Program-made: the position numbers and the translations under genes | Part shown: positions 42,363 through 53,859 of the stretch, piece by piece | How the letters are laid out: every line of letters starts with the position of its first letter | Position numbering within the stretch: the stretch's first letter is position 1 | The notes under the pieces: generated by a model | Told to the model about the DNA's origin: nothing | What the model saw: the letters and a program-made list of their open reading frames with translations, nothing else | The model's database searches: none | NCBI GenBank assembly: GCA_012845835.1 | Contig: JABAKD010000025.1 | Coordinates: 15,911,966-15,975,965 of the forward strand | Source: Undaria pinnatifida | Taxonomy: Eukaryota; Sar; Phaeophyceae; Laminariales; Alariaceae | Direction: 5' to 3' | Length of the DNA stretch: 64,000 bases

Positions 42363-45300
42363 CGTGAAAGTATCATGATTTGGGAGTTATTTTGTCACGA
42401 AACGTCTTGCCGTCGGTAATTTGTGTCACGAAGTTGTTGGATATCGTCGGTAAGTTGTGTCACGTTTTAGGTGAACCCACACTAAAAAAATGAATTTCCA
42501 GCTGGCAAAACGAGCAGAAACAAAAGCAATAAAATGCCGAGCAAGAAACCAAACGAACTAGTAAAAAAGTACGGCAAAGAAACTAACGCTCGAGAGTATG
42601 CCACCGCAAAATTCCAAACATTATTACGTACCGTTTGAAAATGATGCCAATTTTGTAAATCATTCAGGCTTTGCAGCCATTAAGATTCAACAATTTTCCA
42701 AAATTCCTCCTCGACACTCGCTCGTCTCGCTCGGCACCCGTCCGCGTTCACGTCGATGTGCGGAACGGACACGGCAGGGCGAGGGGCGTTGGAGCCGACC
42801 CCCGAAGGCGGCGCTCGAACCAAGCCATATTCGACCGAGAATTCCAGTTCCGCGAATCGCATACTTAGGCCGAGACAAAAAACTCCTGACCAAAGTCCAT
42901 GACACCAAGGAATGACTCGATATTCAAGGAATGATTTTATATATGTATTTATTACTGTAGTTTTCACTATACTGATCTATTTATGCACCACAGCACCCCG
43001 TGCAAACTCTGAGAAAGGATCACCGGCATACACGTATATAGAGCTTTTTGTCTGAATACCGCTGTCTATCATGTTTCCTAATCGTAGACGATTGATCGTC
43101 AAGAAGGTAAAAGAAGATCGCACCTTGCACGGCGATTTTTGGATGTAACGGGCCAGCTTTTAATAATTAAATTTCGCGGTCTAGACTAAGCCCGTGGAAT
43201 TTTTGTGGAAACCCCTGTCGTATGTAAATGGGAAAAAAATACAGAGCTTTGGGTGCGATGCCGCAAGGGATTACAGCCGCTCTGCGCCGCCATATCCCTT
43301 TTTGTGTCGACTACGAGTGTGGAACGGGTGTTGACTAGCTTCCCTGTCCACCACAATGTCACGCACGGCCGTGGTAGTCGCCTATGCAAACGAGTGCAAT
43401 GCTGCTGTATAGTGCTATATTCTGGCGATATCTTCACCGCTTGGTAGGATACGCGGAAGATGTGGCACCTCGGGACTCGAGACGTACAGCATGCGGAAGG
43501 TTCACGAATAAATACAGCAGCATGCTGAATTCCGGACGGAGAGTACAGATTGTCCTACCACATAGCCTGGTATGTAGCAGGTGCAGTATAGTACCGATAG
43601 TAATGATCTTCAGTTGCAATCCGTACGTGTGCATGCGGCCTTTCGTGGGCCACACCACTGAGACGAGACATGGGCCCATACAACGCACGTACGAATACGC
43701 ATGTATGTGCGAGGCTTGCACTGGCTTATATCGCAGCCTGGATTAGCTGCCTGTTTACGCTCCTCATGAGTGTGTTGATATATCTCTAAAGGTGTACACG
43801 TAGCTGGCGCGGGAAGGCGTGATGATGACTCAAGGCGGTGACACAGAACTCTTTCTTATATTATCCAGCCGTCGAGCCTGACTCGGTCTCATATGGAGCA
43901 AAACTACGAGTGACAGCCCATGGCGAATCATGCCGGGAAACATCTGGCCGGAAAGTTCCCTTACACCTTTTACATGAATTCCTTACCAACGTATGGAACT
44001 CCATGATATAAGATGGATCATAACCGTCATGTTCATGAGGAAAACCAACACATACTAAACAGACTACGCCTTTCTACCTTCGGCATTGCCCCCGGTAGGT
44101 ATCGTTTGCTTTACGCGCGTGTAGAGACAGCGACGACGCGGCCTCGACGTGTCAAAGCTTGACTGGAATCATATGCGTATACATGAAAATTAATCCTGCT
44201 CAGACCTCCTGCCCATCAGCCGTGGGTCCACACTAGCCAAATCTGGGCGCTACTGGTTGGCGCGTGCTACACGTCCGCGTAGGAATATCAAACGGCGGCC
44301 TTCCACTTGAGCGTTCTATCTTACTTTTGGCGGTACTCCGCCCACAACTCCACCTCTCACGTCAGTGTTGCCAACGTCGCCTTCTTCTCTAGTCCCCCGG
44401 TCGTCACATCACCCACTCCCCTCATTAACAACAACACCCCATAGCAAAAGGTAGATTGCCCCCTCCACCTCTACTCCGTTTACAGCACAAGCGAAGTCAG
44501 ACGGTTCTGGTCATGCTTAAGCTGTTTGCCACGCAGGGACCCTCGGAAGAGTGGTGTTGTTGCTGGTGTTGTTGCTATATTGCCCGCTTCGCTTCAACGT
44601 CTTTCTTGAATTCCTGCAAAAGGGTTGCACTCGCAGCCCTCCACCTCTAGTTGGTCGGCCAGCACCTCGTTTTGGGATTGCTACAGCTTCATTCCGGCTC
44701 GCCGCAAAGGCAGTGAAGTCCAGCACCTGCCGGGTTCTCCCTTCCGAGATACCACGGTGGCGAAAGGCTTAACGATAGTGTCCTAGCAGACATCCTGCTA
44801 ACGGCGCGAACAGATTAAACAGCAAGGAGGACACAGGGGATGGCGACACGAGGGGTTATCTGTCACTGAAACCTCAACGCTATCATAACGCCGCAATTCG
44901 AAGTGGCAACGGAAGAAATGCAGGCAGTCCAAAAAACGACGCACGAATGCAGCTCCCTACAGAGCAGGTGGTGGTCAACCGTCCATGGTCCTATGTGTTT
45001 AGCGGCGCGGCCTACCGGTGCCATATGTTGTGTCAACGTGGTCGTCTCTGCCACCGCACCCTCCAGATGTAGCGCAAAAATGCCAACCCCACACTGGTCT
45101 CGCTAACAATCCGCGCGGCCACTAGCCCGGGAAAATTCCACGGCATGTGATATCTTCTTCAATCCCACCATTGGAAAGTGGGGTCGACTACCACCAGGCT
45201 GTATCTCCATAAAAATGTCTATCAGCATTGAGCGTAAACACCTAGCAAAACGCTAGCAACGTCGGATCCGTGCCCCTGTGCCGTCGATGGAATTACTGAA

Positions 45301-45426
45301 GAACTTAGCCTCGACAACGATCCCTGAGAGGGGTGGCCAGAACTAGAGTTCACTGCGGCTGGTTTGGACGCAGAGCGAGTGGCTGTAATTGAATTACGAG
45401 CAAAAGCGACCCATAAATAGTGCTGC
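42363..45426. other. No gene recognised
   Basis: Frames up to 120 codons occur but none has a domain, repeat structure or exon-like borders that I can support. Local simple repeats are minor. Confidence 0.4.
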
Positions 45427-46180
45427 CTAATTGGTACATTGCAACTCCCCGTTGTGCTTAGCACGCCCCCCTCCCGCATATGCGTACTGGACTACTTCGC
45501 TAATTATGAACACAGCATACGCGATGGCACGCAAACAATAGTTTTCGACGATGCTGACTGCGCCCAGGTGAGTTAGGTAATTAATTGACGATCTCCAAAG
45601 ATGCCAACCATACCCAAGTCGTGTTTTTATTGCGGTCGTGACAGTGAGCCAATTATGGTCAATGCGGTCAAACTTTGTGTGGCGCCGTACAACGGTATAG
45701 CCCCAATGATCTACGAAGCAATCGAGCCGCCCTGTCCATGATATTTCTTTGTGTTGTATATCCATTGTTATGCAGCCCCCACCCCCCCCGGCGCAAGTAC
45801 GTCTACACCCACCTTGACGAGATAAAATCGAAGACCAAATCCAATAGGCCAAGGTCTTCCGCACCCGGCTTAATTTTGTCGGGGGCTCCAACTGAGACTC
45901 GCCGTCTGGGGCGCTGGGAATGAGGATGATAGGGAGACAACTTTTGGGGACGGGCGATAAGCAGCAATGTGATATTTCCGCCAACCGGTCATGGCATACG
46001 AGGCAAGCAATCGTTTGCAATTCCAGGTACGCGCACGAAACAAGGCAAAAAAAAGGAGCCTGAGACGCGACCTCATTGTACTCGCTCAGATGGTTCGCAC
46101 TCCAAGCGCAATCTTTGTCTTTGTCACCTGTGATTAAGCAAGTATTTTTAAGTAAATTGATACTCAACCCCGACACGATA
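45427..46180 (-). pseudogene. Possible LINE-type reverse transcriptase fragment
   Basis: A 249-codon open frame beginning SGLSINLLKNTCLITGD, which resembles the motif after the catalytic box of non-LTR reverse transcriptases (SGL-x-IN-x-x-K). Near its end it reads WRSSINYLTHLGAVSIVENY, then LRAIAYAVFIISEV, which resembles the LT-x-x-GR-x-x-(I/L)(V/I) block of the thumb. The middle is not recognisable and the catalytic (F/Y)xDD box is not visible upstream. Only two motifs, matched by eye, support this. Confidence 0.3.
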
Positions 46181-46576
46181 TATCACACGCCAGAGTTTTT
46201 GAAACTTACCAGCACAACCTAACGTATCAATGTGCTTGCTAGGACAGAACGACTGCGCGAAGTATCGTTTTTGTCCGGCGCAACGGGCGTCTTCTGCTTG
46301 ACTCACTGCCTTGCCATATCAAAACAGTGGCTGCCGGACGGATTCAACCACAAAGACAGTAGAAAACATCAAGGGGTCAACGTCGGTATGCCCATCAATG
46401 CATATTTCACACTGACGGGTTGGTTTTGGATTCAAGCACAAAAATTAAAACTGAACGTAGAAGTTTGTTACATGGGCAGAGCACATGAACATTTACAACC
46501 GACACTCACCGCATCGCCCTCCCCGGGAATGCTATGCATGGTTTTGCGCCGATGTCGTCCTTCAAGGCTCTGAGTC

Positions 46577-47430
46577 CCACTCCACGAACAGGCGCATGAT
46601 TGGTGCGCGTGGTGACCTTCACGCCGACCGCGCAACGTCCTGAAAAAGTGGTACGGAACAGCATCCCCAGGTCACACGTCAGCAGGCAGAAACAGTCTGG
46701 ACCCCATTACGCCAATACTGTACATCTGAGGAGGGGGAGAACGTGAAAGGATGTGAGGTATGGGATGGAGACAAGTTCAAGAGATGAACGTCCACGGTAG
46801 AACGTGACGCACATGACACGCGTTGCGGTGCACGTTGCTCAAGCCTGAACGAGACATGAACGAATCGTCTCTCCGCGTCATCTGCTCGACAGCCAGTCAA
46901 CCTCACGTTAACGTGGCGGAATCCTTTCCCCTTGTCCGCGTTTCTCACTCCTGCCAAAGGCCGTACTGTGCTCCCGATGAATGCTTCGGCGTTGAGGATC
47001 CCATCAATCTATAGAATAAGCACTTTATTTTTCAAGAAGCAAGGGCGAAGAGAGGAACGGTGTTGTACAGATACTGCTGACTCCTATCTCGGATGACTTG
47101 AGGTTCCTACCTACCAGAGTACAGTACCCATGCATTTAACAACCAGTGTACTTGAACAATCTGTGTAAGTGTACATAACTAGACTATACGGCTACAGTTG
47201 CTCGGCGATACGAACAGCAGGACACCGTAAACAACAACAGCATCCTCAACAGCTAGCGGAACCGACACAGCTACTACTGATACTGTACAGCATAAACCCC
47301 AGCTTTTGCTGCGGCTACTGCTGCTTTATTTCACAGTTGCTGTTGCCATGCCTATCACTGCTGCTGTTATTCCACACCTGGTAAAACAGTATATCGACTA
47401 CGTGCGCGGTGTGCATGTTGTCCGGCAATA
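46577..47430. other. No gene recognised
   Basis: Small frames only. An AATAAGCACTTTATT word near 47,014 is AT-rich without context. Confidence 0.35.
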
Positions 47431-47444
47431 CGGTACGTGCGTTG

Positions 47445-47720
47445 GTTAGCCGCGGGCAGCAGCAGTAGCAGCAGTAGAAGAAGGACAGCAGCAGCAGTAG
47501 CAGCAGCAGAGGTCTAAAAAAGCAATTGACACAACTTTTATCACTCTACACATTGTAGCAGCCCAGTTGCCGCTGCTGCCGCTGTCACGCGTTGCTGTTG
47601 GTGCTGAACCTTTTTCCGCCAATGTCCTCCACATGTGACTAGGCGATGACTGTGCTCAACGCGTGCAATAGGGTGCCGCAAACAGCAGCGGCGACCGCCG
47701 CAGCAGCCGCTCAAAGCAAT
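47445..47720 (+). repeat. CAG/CAGTAG microsatellite-like tract
   Basis: Runs of GCAGCAGCAGTAGCAGCAG and CAGCAGCAGTAGCAGCAGCA, continuing as looser CAG/GCC-rich sequence. It gives poly-Ser/Cys or Ala frames that are not evidence of a gene. Confidence 0.75.
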
Positions 47721-48025
47721 GTGCATTACCTCTACCACTGCACAGTAGCAACCCCAGCAGTCTGTTACCCTCTGCGGTGTACCTAGTACTGTGACCGCCG
47801 CTGTCCGGGGCCTAATGTTGTTGCAACACAGCAGTTAGTTGGTACCTGCTGTTTCGTGCACTGGTTGTATCAGTGCGCGCTATTCCTACAATGGGACCCG
47901 AAGGGTGCGCCAGCTAGCGTTGGGCTGCGAAAGCAGCTGAGTTAAATCGACACACGACGCGTATGAAAATACGTGGAAATGTGGTGAGCTAAAGCTTTAT
48001 TTTTCCCCATCCGCCGGAGGATAGA

Positions 48026-48048
48026 TGAAAAAAAAAAAAAAAAAAAAA
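48026..48048 (+). repeat. Poly-A run (over 20 nt)
   Basis: A long adenine run after ATAGATG. It could be the tail of a retroposed sequence lying to its left, though no body is recognised. Confidence 0.8.
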
Positions 48049-48509
48049 ACATGTATTCGTGCAATGGAGCGTACGAAGACACCGCCTACAAACGTGACCA
48101 GAATCTAGTCAAACGAAGCCTACGAGACAACGATACCCAACCAGTCGAGCACATGAAAGCACCAGCGAAGGCGTCACCCTTCTACTCACGATATTGCTGC
48201 ATGTTGCTGGCCTTGCTGCTGCGCGTACAGCACGGAAAACAGACTCGCCCGGTCAGGTCAAGGCTCCAGTGTCGCTCCAACTAGACCCGATCTGTATCGC
48301 TTTTTCGGCGGTGGTGGTTGTCGACGCAGGGGGGCATCCTCACCGAAAACGTTGGCTTTTTAGGGGCTAACGGTATGTGCGCGGTGATCCTCAGCTCATG
48401 GCATTCCAGGAACGTGTGTAGAGAGGCATTCGAGCTTCTAAAATGTCGGTAGTGCTCGAGTGAGCAGCGTGCAGAGCAGTTTGAATTGTGCATTGTGCGG
48501 CGCGATGCA

Positions 48510-48645
48510 AAGCAAACGCGAAGCAGAATAGAGCCTTTTGATTGGCCAAAATGCAAAGCAAAATGGGGTTTCTGTACGATGGATGCACTACGATGCAAAG
48601 CAAATAAATCTCCATGATTGGTCAATGCAAAGCATCTGGCCCGCT
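48510..48645 (+). promoter_or_regulatory. Cluster of ATGCAAAGCA words with CCAAT-type boxes
   Basis: The word ATGCAAAGCA occurs four times in about 120 bp. Two of the copies are each preceded by GATTGG (TGATTGGCCAAAATGCAAAG; ATGATTGGTCAATGCAAAG). A short ATG ORF begins about 210 bp downstream. Repeated paired motifs suggest a promoter or a degenerate repeat; function is inferred only. Confidence 0.35.
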
Positions 48646-48848
48646 GTGTCCCCGAAGTTTTTTACATTTTAGTCGATAAGATAAACCGCCACCGGAACCA
48701 ATCGAAACCCCTATGTTCTTGGGGCATGTTCTTGTTCTTGCCGGCAGGCCAAACTCTCTTAACTCTCCCACAGCCTAGACGAGCTTGCCTTAGCTCCCGT
48801 TTCAACATCTCCAGAGCTCAAGTCAGCACACAGCTGCAGCAGAAGCCA

Positions 48849-48980
48849 TGACTGGTTCCAAAGGAGAGCCTGGACCGCCCAAAAAAGGCAAGCTAAGCAA
48901 GTCGGAGCCACGAATTATCTCCCAGATTGAACTCTGTTTTTCTTGTTTTGCTGCATTTTCAGTGCTACGCTGTTCGTAAT
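48849..48980 (+). CDS. Short basic ORF downstream of the motif cluster
   Basis: ATG in a good eukaryotic context (GAAGCCATGAC) opens 43 codons starting MTGSKGEPGPPKKGKLSKSE, a lysine/proline-rich start like a nuclear-protein N-terminus. The later part is encoded by a pyrimidine-rich tract ending TGCATTTTCAG. That looks like a splice acceptor, so the true exon structure may differ. No family is recognised. Confidence 0.25.
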
Positions 48981-49387
48981 TGTAATGATCGTTATGTAGT
49001 TATTGTCATTGCAATCCTGTCCTTATATTTCCGATAATATTTGTGCGTTCCAAGACTCTCACGTTGTTGCGCATGGCAAACTCCACAGTCACCGAGCACC
49101 CCAGGGTTCAAATCGCCTCGGTTGGCCATGTTGACATGCCAAGTGCAATGGTCTCTGTCAATTCGACGAGCCAAGGATACGATCAGCTGCTCGTTTTGCT
49201 GGGCGTGCGGCCGAAATAATGATCCCTTTGGCCTCTGCTTCTGTCACGACCTCGTATCATAGGACGCCCCTGGCGTACCACACGATCTTCCATTGGTACA
49301 CTAATTACGAGTAATAGATCCATCGCAGCTATATACGATGCCGCTCTGATCTACAGGTCATGGGGACCATTACGGTTGGACACAGCT

Positions 49388-49700
49388 CCTTGCAATCCTA
49401 GAGAGGTGCGACACTACAAATGAGTCGCCGACCTATAGGACACACAACCCGTAATACGCGCGATCGGAGTATCACACACAGCTTGCAAAGATGAGTTTCA
49501 ACAAAATCATCGATCTCACAGCTGGAGTGTATTTTCATTTTTACAATAGTTGCAAGCCAAAGGAACATGGTTCGCGCTTAGGCGCTCACGCCCCCCGGAC
49601 GGGATCGGGGACCGACCCAACCAAAAACCTACCAGGTAAGCCCTAACCTACACCAGTACAGAACCTAGCACCAAAATTGATGGAAATGGGATTAGGGCTG
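49388..49700 (+). mobile_element. Repeat Y, copy interrupted by repeat X
   Basis: Starts CTTGCAATCCTAGAGAGGTG and, after the X insertion, continues AGTTGCAAGCC, GGTTCGCGCTTA, CCCAACC and AAGCCCTAACC. The same series is read on the minus strand from 60,235. The right end is not identified. Confidence 0.45.
49430..49560 (+). repeat. Short repeat X, copy 1
   Basis: GGACACACAACCCGTAATAC, GCGCGATCGGAGTATCACAC, AGCTTGCAAAGATGAGTTTC, GATCTCACAGCTGGAGTGTA, then an AT-rich end. Four well-preserved copies lie within 4.5 kb. Confidence 0.8.
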
Positions 49701-49729
49701 GCCAATGAAAATACACGGGGGGTTTTTTA

Positions 49730-50620
49730 TACAGTAGCGGCTACGGTTCAAGATAGGGTCGGTACGAACCAATTTATCTATCTTAAATCCGGCTTTCTCT
49801 TATACCGTCTCGGCTACGGTATGAGAGAATATTCTCTTAAAATGATATACGATTTAAGAGAATATTATCTTATACCGTAGCCAAATCGAGAGCGCGCCAG
49901 AGAGAGACGCTCTTGTCCGAACTATATGGCGTAGGAGGTCGTAGAGAGTGTATCATTTAATGTCGCGTAACGCAGCAAGCGTTACCACGTCGGGCTACGT
50001 CCAAACACCGCTCATTCTCTTGGTTGGCGAGCACGTGGACCCAAGTACGTGGTGCGCTTTTGGTGGATCTGCGCTTGGAAAATAAATCATCGTCGTGTCA
50101 TGCGATGCACATTTTGCACGTGGACACGCAAAGTCGGTGCAGTAGTGGTTTCGTTGTTGTTTTATACGTGTGTTTCATGCTCGCACCTCTTCTAGAAGGA
50201 CAACACGAGGCTACGAATGCACCAGCACTCAAGAAAGACGCACCCGTTTACACACTGCACCCCTTCCTCCCACCGTACCCTCAACACAACACCCTCAACC
50301 TCTCATCCCATCGATTTAAACCCCCGACAAAACACGAGTCAATAAAAAAAAAACTTAACATTATCAAGACATCACTCGCCCTACAAATAACACAAACCCA
50401 AGACACTAACGCTACCCTCGCGACCTGTCAGCCTGAACACAATCTGTGTGTGTGATGTGTGTGTGTCCACGTGGTTTCCAAATGGTTCGATTTAAGAGAA
50501 AATCTCGGAAGCAATAGGAATCCTCTCTTAAATCGATTTTGATTGGTACAAGCCAATTCCTCTCTCTTAAATCCGTACTTTCTCTTAAAAAAGTTCTCTT
50601 AAACCGTAGCCGCTACTGTA
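49730..50620. mobile_element. 891-bp MITE with 19-bp TIRs and TA duplication
   Basis: Terminal inverted repeats TACAGTAGCGGCTACGGTT, perfect over 19 bp, are flanked by TA on both sides. Subterminal TCTCTTAAA / TTTAAGAGA words occur at least eight times, and GGCTACGG recurs internally near the left end. An internal frame of 143 codons has no transposase motif. TA duplication suggests a Tc1/mariner-like parent, inferred from the flanks only. Confidence 0.85.
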
Positions 50621-50692
50621 TATCTATTTTATTATCAGCAGGTGGGGAAAAATGAATTGTAAACCTCACCGCACTCCCACGTACCTGGTATG

Positions 50693-50811
50693 ATATTATA
50701 AAAATAAAAATACACTCTAGCTGTGAGATCGAAGATTTTGTCGAAACTCATCATTGCAAGCTGTGTGTGATACTCCGATCGCGCGTATTACGGGTTGTGT
50801 TCCACATTAAG
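50693..50811 (-). repeat. Short repeat X, copy 2
   Basis: Inverted copy of X, abutting the A-rich end of the SINE beside it. Confidence 0.8.
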
Positions 50812-51120
50812 GATTTTTTTTTTTCGCACACTTCTACTTTCCAGCCTCTGGACAAGCCGTGGTCACAGGTGTCGTCCCTTCTTCCCCCCGGTTCTTGCCT
50901 TCAATTTTTTGTGGCGCATAGGCTTCAGCAATCCCACTGCTCGTCGTTTTGTCATCGAGTGTTGCTAACCCACGCTCTCGCGCTTTCTGCAAGTCAATTT
51001 GTGCGCAAGAAAAAGTCCCCACGAATTTATACGAGTATGCACTCGGGGGGATTCGAACTCACGAAACTGACCTATACCAGGCTTGAGGATAATCTGATAC
51101 GCCACCGGGGCGACCGATTG
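50812..51120 (-). mobile_element. tRNA-headed SINE type 2, copy D
   Basis: Minus sense: GGTCGCCCCGGTGGCGTATC (A-box region), GTGAGTTCGAATCCCCCCG (a good B box), then CTTGCGCACAAATTGACTTG, AAAGCGCGAGAGCG, and the tail block GACACCTGTGACCACGGC, TTGTCCAGA, ending in an A-run. The head is shared with SINE copies A-C but the body is different; it matches copy E. Confidence 0.75.
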
Positions 51121-51239
51121 ATATAGGTCGGCGACTCCCCTTTCAACTACAGATGTAGCTATCAGGGTCAACAGGGTGATGTTAGTCAGTCTTTGCGCGG
51201 AAACTATAAAACCCGTTTTTAGGGGGACAAAATCTGACA

Positions 51240-51385
51240 GCTGTGGAACGAAATGCATCAGTTTATCAAGTGAATCTTGTAATTCGAACAACCGGTGAGG
51301 GGAGGGCGGAGTTTTTAAGGACGTGGGGGCCTGAGTTTGATCAAGAGGTAGCGGGGGGAGGGGGGGAGACGGGCGGGGCGGCTGT
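51240..51385 (+). repeat. Direct repeat flanking element Z, left
   Basis: GAA.GAAATGCATCAGTTTATC, CTTGTAATTCG, AACCGGTGAGGGGAGGGCGG and a G-rich end correspond to the copy at 52,192. Confidence 0.7.
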
Positions 51386-51409
51386 GCGTGGAAACTATAA
51401 ATCCTTTAA

Positions 51410-52177
51410 GGCCATTTCTTATGCAGCCGGATTCCGCCAGTCGAAAACGGCCCTTTTCGACTGGACGTTTTTTCGACTGGATTCTTCTGGTCCTTCTTCT
51501 TATCGCCAGTCGAGTTGATTTTATAGTTTTTGTGCTCGTCCTAGAGGCGGTTGGTGCGAGGGAGGACTGCTGTACAGCAGGCGAAATCGGTTGGCAGCTC
51601 TGTGCTTCGCGCTGTCTCCGCGAGCAACGGCTCGACGAACCTTCGTCCCAGCGAGTTGGTGGCTTTGGGCTTAGCCGAAAGCCGCCAAAGCTACGTTCGT
51701 GGAGTTGCACTCATCCGAGAGCCACCAAAGTTACAGCAGGCGCAGCCGTTGTTGGCAGCATGGGATCGAGACCGCGCGCTGCTGCCGTCGTGTGATGCAC
51801 GCTGCTGGCGAGCGGAACTAGGAATGAGCCACGCTGACTTGCTGCGAGAAGCAACATCAGAGATAGCCAAGCCAGCGTCAGCGCCTTGTATGATACTGCA
51901 GTGTGGTACGTGGTATGGGTGTGTGGCCGTGTGGCCGTGTGGGTGTGTGTTTGGCGGTGGGATGGGCAATGCGATCGGTTCAAAAAACACGTGTGAAACT
52001 TTTTCGACTGAGTTTTTCGACTGAAGGATCCAGTCGAAACAGTCGAGTTTTTCGACTGGATCCGCTAGTGGGAATTCTCAGTCGAAAAAAGTTGAGTCGA
52101 AAAAGCCCTTTTTCGACTGCGTAAGGAAAAGCCCGATTTGGGTTTCTCTGACAAACCCGACTGCATAAGAAATGGCC
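51410..52177. mobile_element. Element Z: ~770-bp DNA transposon relic
   Basis: Ends GGCCATTTCTTATGCAG in inverted orientation. Subterminal TTTTTCGACTGG / CCAGTCGAAAAA words are repeated more than ten times near both ends. Internal frames (up to 157 codons) carry no transposase motif. No certain target duplication is read. Confidence 0.65.
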
Positions 52178-52191
52178 TGAGGGGATGGATC

Positions 52192-52330
52192 TAACGGTTT
52201 CGGAAAGAATGCACCAGTTTATCATGTATATCCTGTAAGTCGTGCAACCAGTGACGAGAGGGCGGAGTGTTCGAGGGGGTGGGGGTAGGGGGGGGGGGGG
52301 GGGGAAGCGGGGGGGGGCGGGGGGGCGAAA
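52192..52330 (+). repeat. Direct repeat flanking element Z, right
   Basis: Counterpart of the 51,240 copy: GAATGCACCAGTTTATCATG, TCCTGTAAGTCGTGCAACCA and GAGAGGGCGGAGT, then long G-runs. Confidence 0.7.
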
Positions 52331-52359
52331 GGGTTTTTTAAATATGTTATCATACATAT

Positions 52360-52440
52360 TATAAAAATTAAAATACACTGCAGCTGTGAGATCGAATATT
52401 TTGTCGAAACTCATCTTTGCAAGCTGTGTGTGATATATGT
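52360..52440 (-). repeat. Short repeat X, copy 3 (truncated)
   Basis: Minus sense from CACACACAGCTTGCAAAG through TTTCGACAAAATATTCG to GCAGTGTATTTTAATTTT. The outer GGACACACAACCC part is missing. Confidence 0.75.
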
Positions 52441-52619
52441 GTCGTTTTAACTCAGTTGTATTCGCAATTGGAGGTGTGGTCTATTGGGGTTGACCGACCT
52501 TTCACTATTAATATGTTTGGTAATACAAAAAATAATCATGATTAATCACGTGTTCAAATCATGATTATTTATACTCATAATTAAATCAACCAAGGTCGTG
52601 TTCTGTAGGGTACGTACAA

Positions 52620-52980
52620 ACCGTGCCCGGCGTGTTTACCCCGGGTATTACCCTACAAGAAACTTATGCAACCTATTTAGGGCATTCATACCCGTACCCG
52701 GGACTTCTGGAAGTTCTGTACGACCTTCATACCCGTACCCGGACTTCTAGAAATTTTATACGCCCGTGACCACAATACCCGGGGTACGGGTACAGCATTT
52801 TTTGTACCCGCTCGGAACTTCTGTGATTTTTGTACGCCTGTGCCACAATACCCGAAACTTCTGTAAGTTCTGTAAGATCCTCGTACTCTTACCCAGAAAT
52901 TATGTGACTCCTGTATGACTGTGGCACAATACCCGGGGTACGGGTATACCTTCGTTATAATATCCGGGGAGCTCTGTACC
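52620..52980 (+). repeat. CCCGTACCCGGAACTTCTG repeat array 1
   Basis: Irregular ~45-60-bp units with CATACCCGTACCCGG, ACTTCTGTAAGTTCTGTA and CACAATACCCGGGGTACGGG. It is a twin of the array at 57.17 kb; the two lie on either side of copia 3. Confidence 0.75.
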
Positions 52981-53219
52981 CATTCAGGTTTAATCCGAAA
53001 AGTGTATTATGCATTAAGTAGGATGTCGTCATGTTTCGTCAGTCACACAAACCGAACACCGAACACAGCAGCAGTAAGTATCATGCAGTAAGAGCACCTG
53101 TTGATGCTTATGCTTCTTTCGTTTCCAGGGGCGCGCATTAACGTATTAACGAAAGACACTTTTGAATCGAACTTATTATTTTTTTATGAATCGAATTGAA
53201 TTCGATTCGATCTGGTTGA

Positions 53220-53436
53220 TGTCGGCAAACTTGGCAGCGCTGCAGCTGTAGGTCGTGCAGTAGCTAGCGCTGAGCAGAGGTTGGGATAGAGCGAAAACAG
53301 AGTGACATAATCTCTCACTGCACAGGCGTCGAAGCTGCCTTTACCGACGTTTTCGTATCCTCGTTAACCGCCTTTCCATGTAGTGCAAAACCCAAATATC
53401 CTATTGAGTCGTTCTTGCACTATGAATATCCTGACA
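53220..53436 (-). repeat. Copia element 3, 3' LTR (217 bp)
   Basis: Plus-strand ends TGTCGGCAAACTTGGCAGC...CCTGACA, with TGTC/GACA inverted termini. It matches the repeat at 56.49 kb in length and order, with roughly one difference in ten bases. Flanked by GTTGA. Confidence 0.9.
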
Positions 53437-53579
53437 TGTCCTCTCAAGAATTACTTCATACAAATTCCGTATTCGCGTCAGTAATAATCCGCTTCGATCT
53501 TGAAACGCGAACAACATCATCGACAATAATTAGTTGCATGAAATATCATCAGCAACATAATAACTCTTCCCATTAACCT

Positions 53580-53850
53580 TTATACGAGCTCCATATGCCT
53601 GATTTCGATAAGGGGGGGCGTTAATTCACGCATCAGAATGCGGCGGCGTGAACCAAACTTTAGCGCGCTCAAGCTTTTCGTGAGAATGTCGGCCTTTCGA
53701 ATGCTCGTTTTGATGTACTTCACATCCACGGCGCTGCTCGCAGACATGGACCTAACCTGGTGAAGTTTCACGTCCATGTGCCTCGCGCCTGACGTTATCT
53801 TGTTGGTTCGACTGATGGCTACGTCACCCAAGTTATCATAGCCGACCTAT
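53580..53850 (-). pseudogene. Copia 3 RNase H C-terminus
   Basis: Reads YDNLGDVAIS (catalytic DN motif), SGARHMDVKLHQVRSM, then VDVKYIKTSIRKADILTKSL and ends about 28 codons later. This is the standard copia end: the DN motif, R-H-x-D-x-(K/R)-x-H-x-(V/I)-R, and (A/D)-x-x-T-K. The upstream half is cut off by the X insertion and a deletion. Confidence 0.9.
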
Positions 53851-53859
53851 ATCCTTAAT

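Noticed and set aside
49105-49140. GGGTTCAAATCGCC tRNA-like word
   Set aside because: No cloverleaf can be drawn from the surrounding 90 nt.
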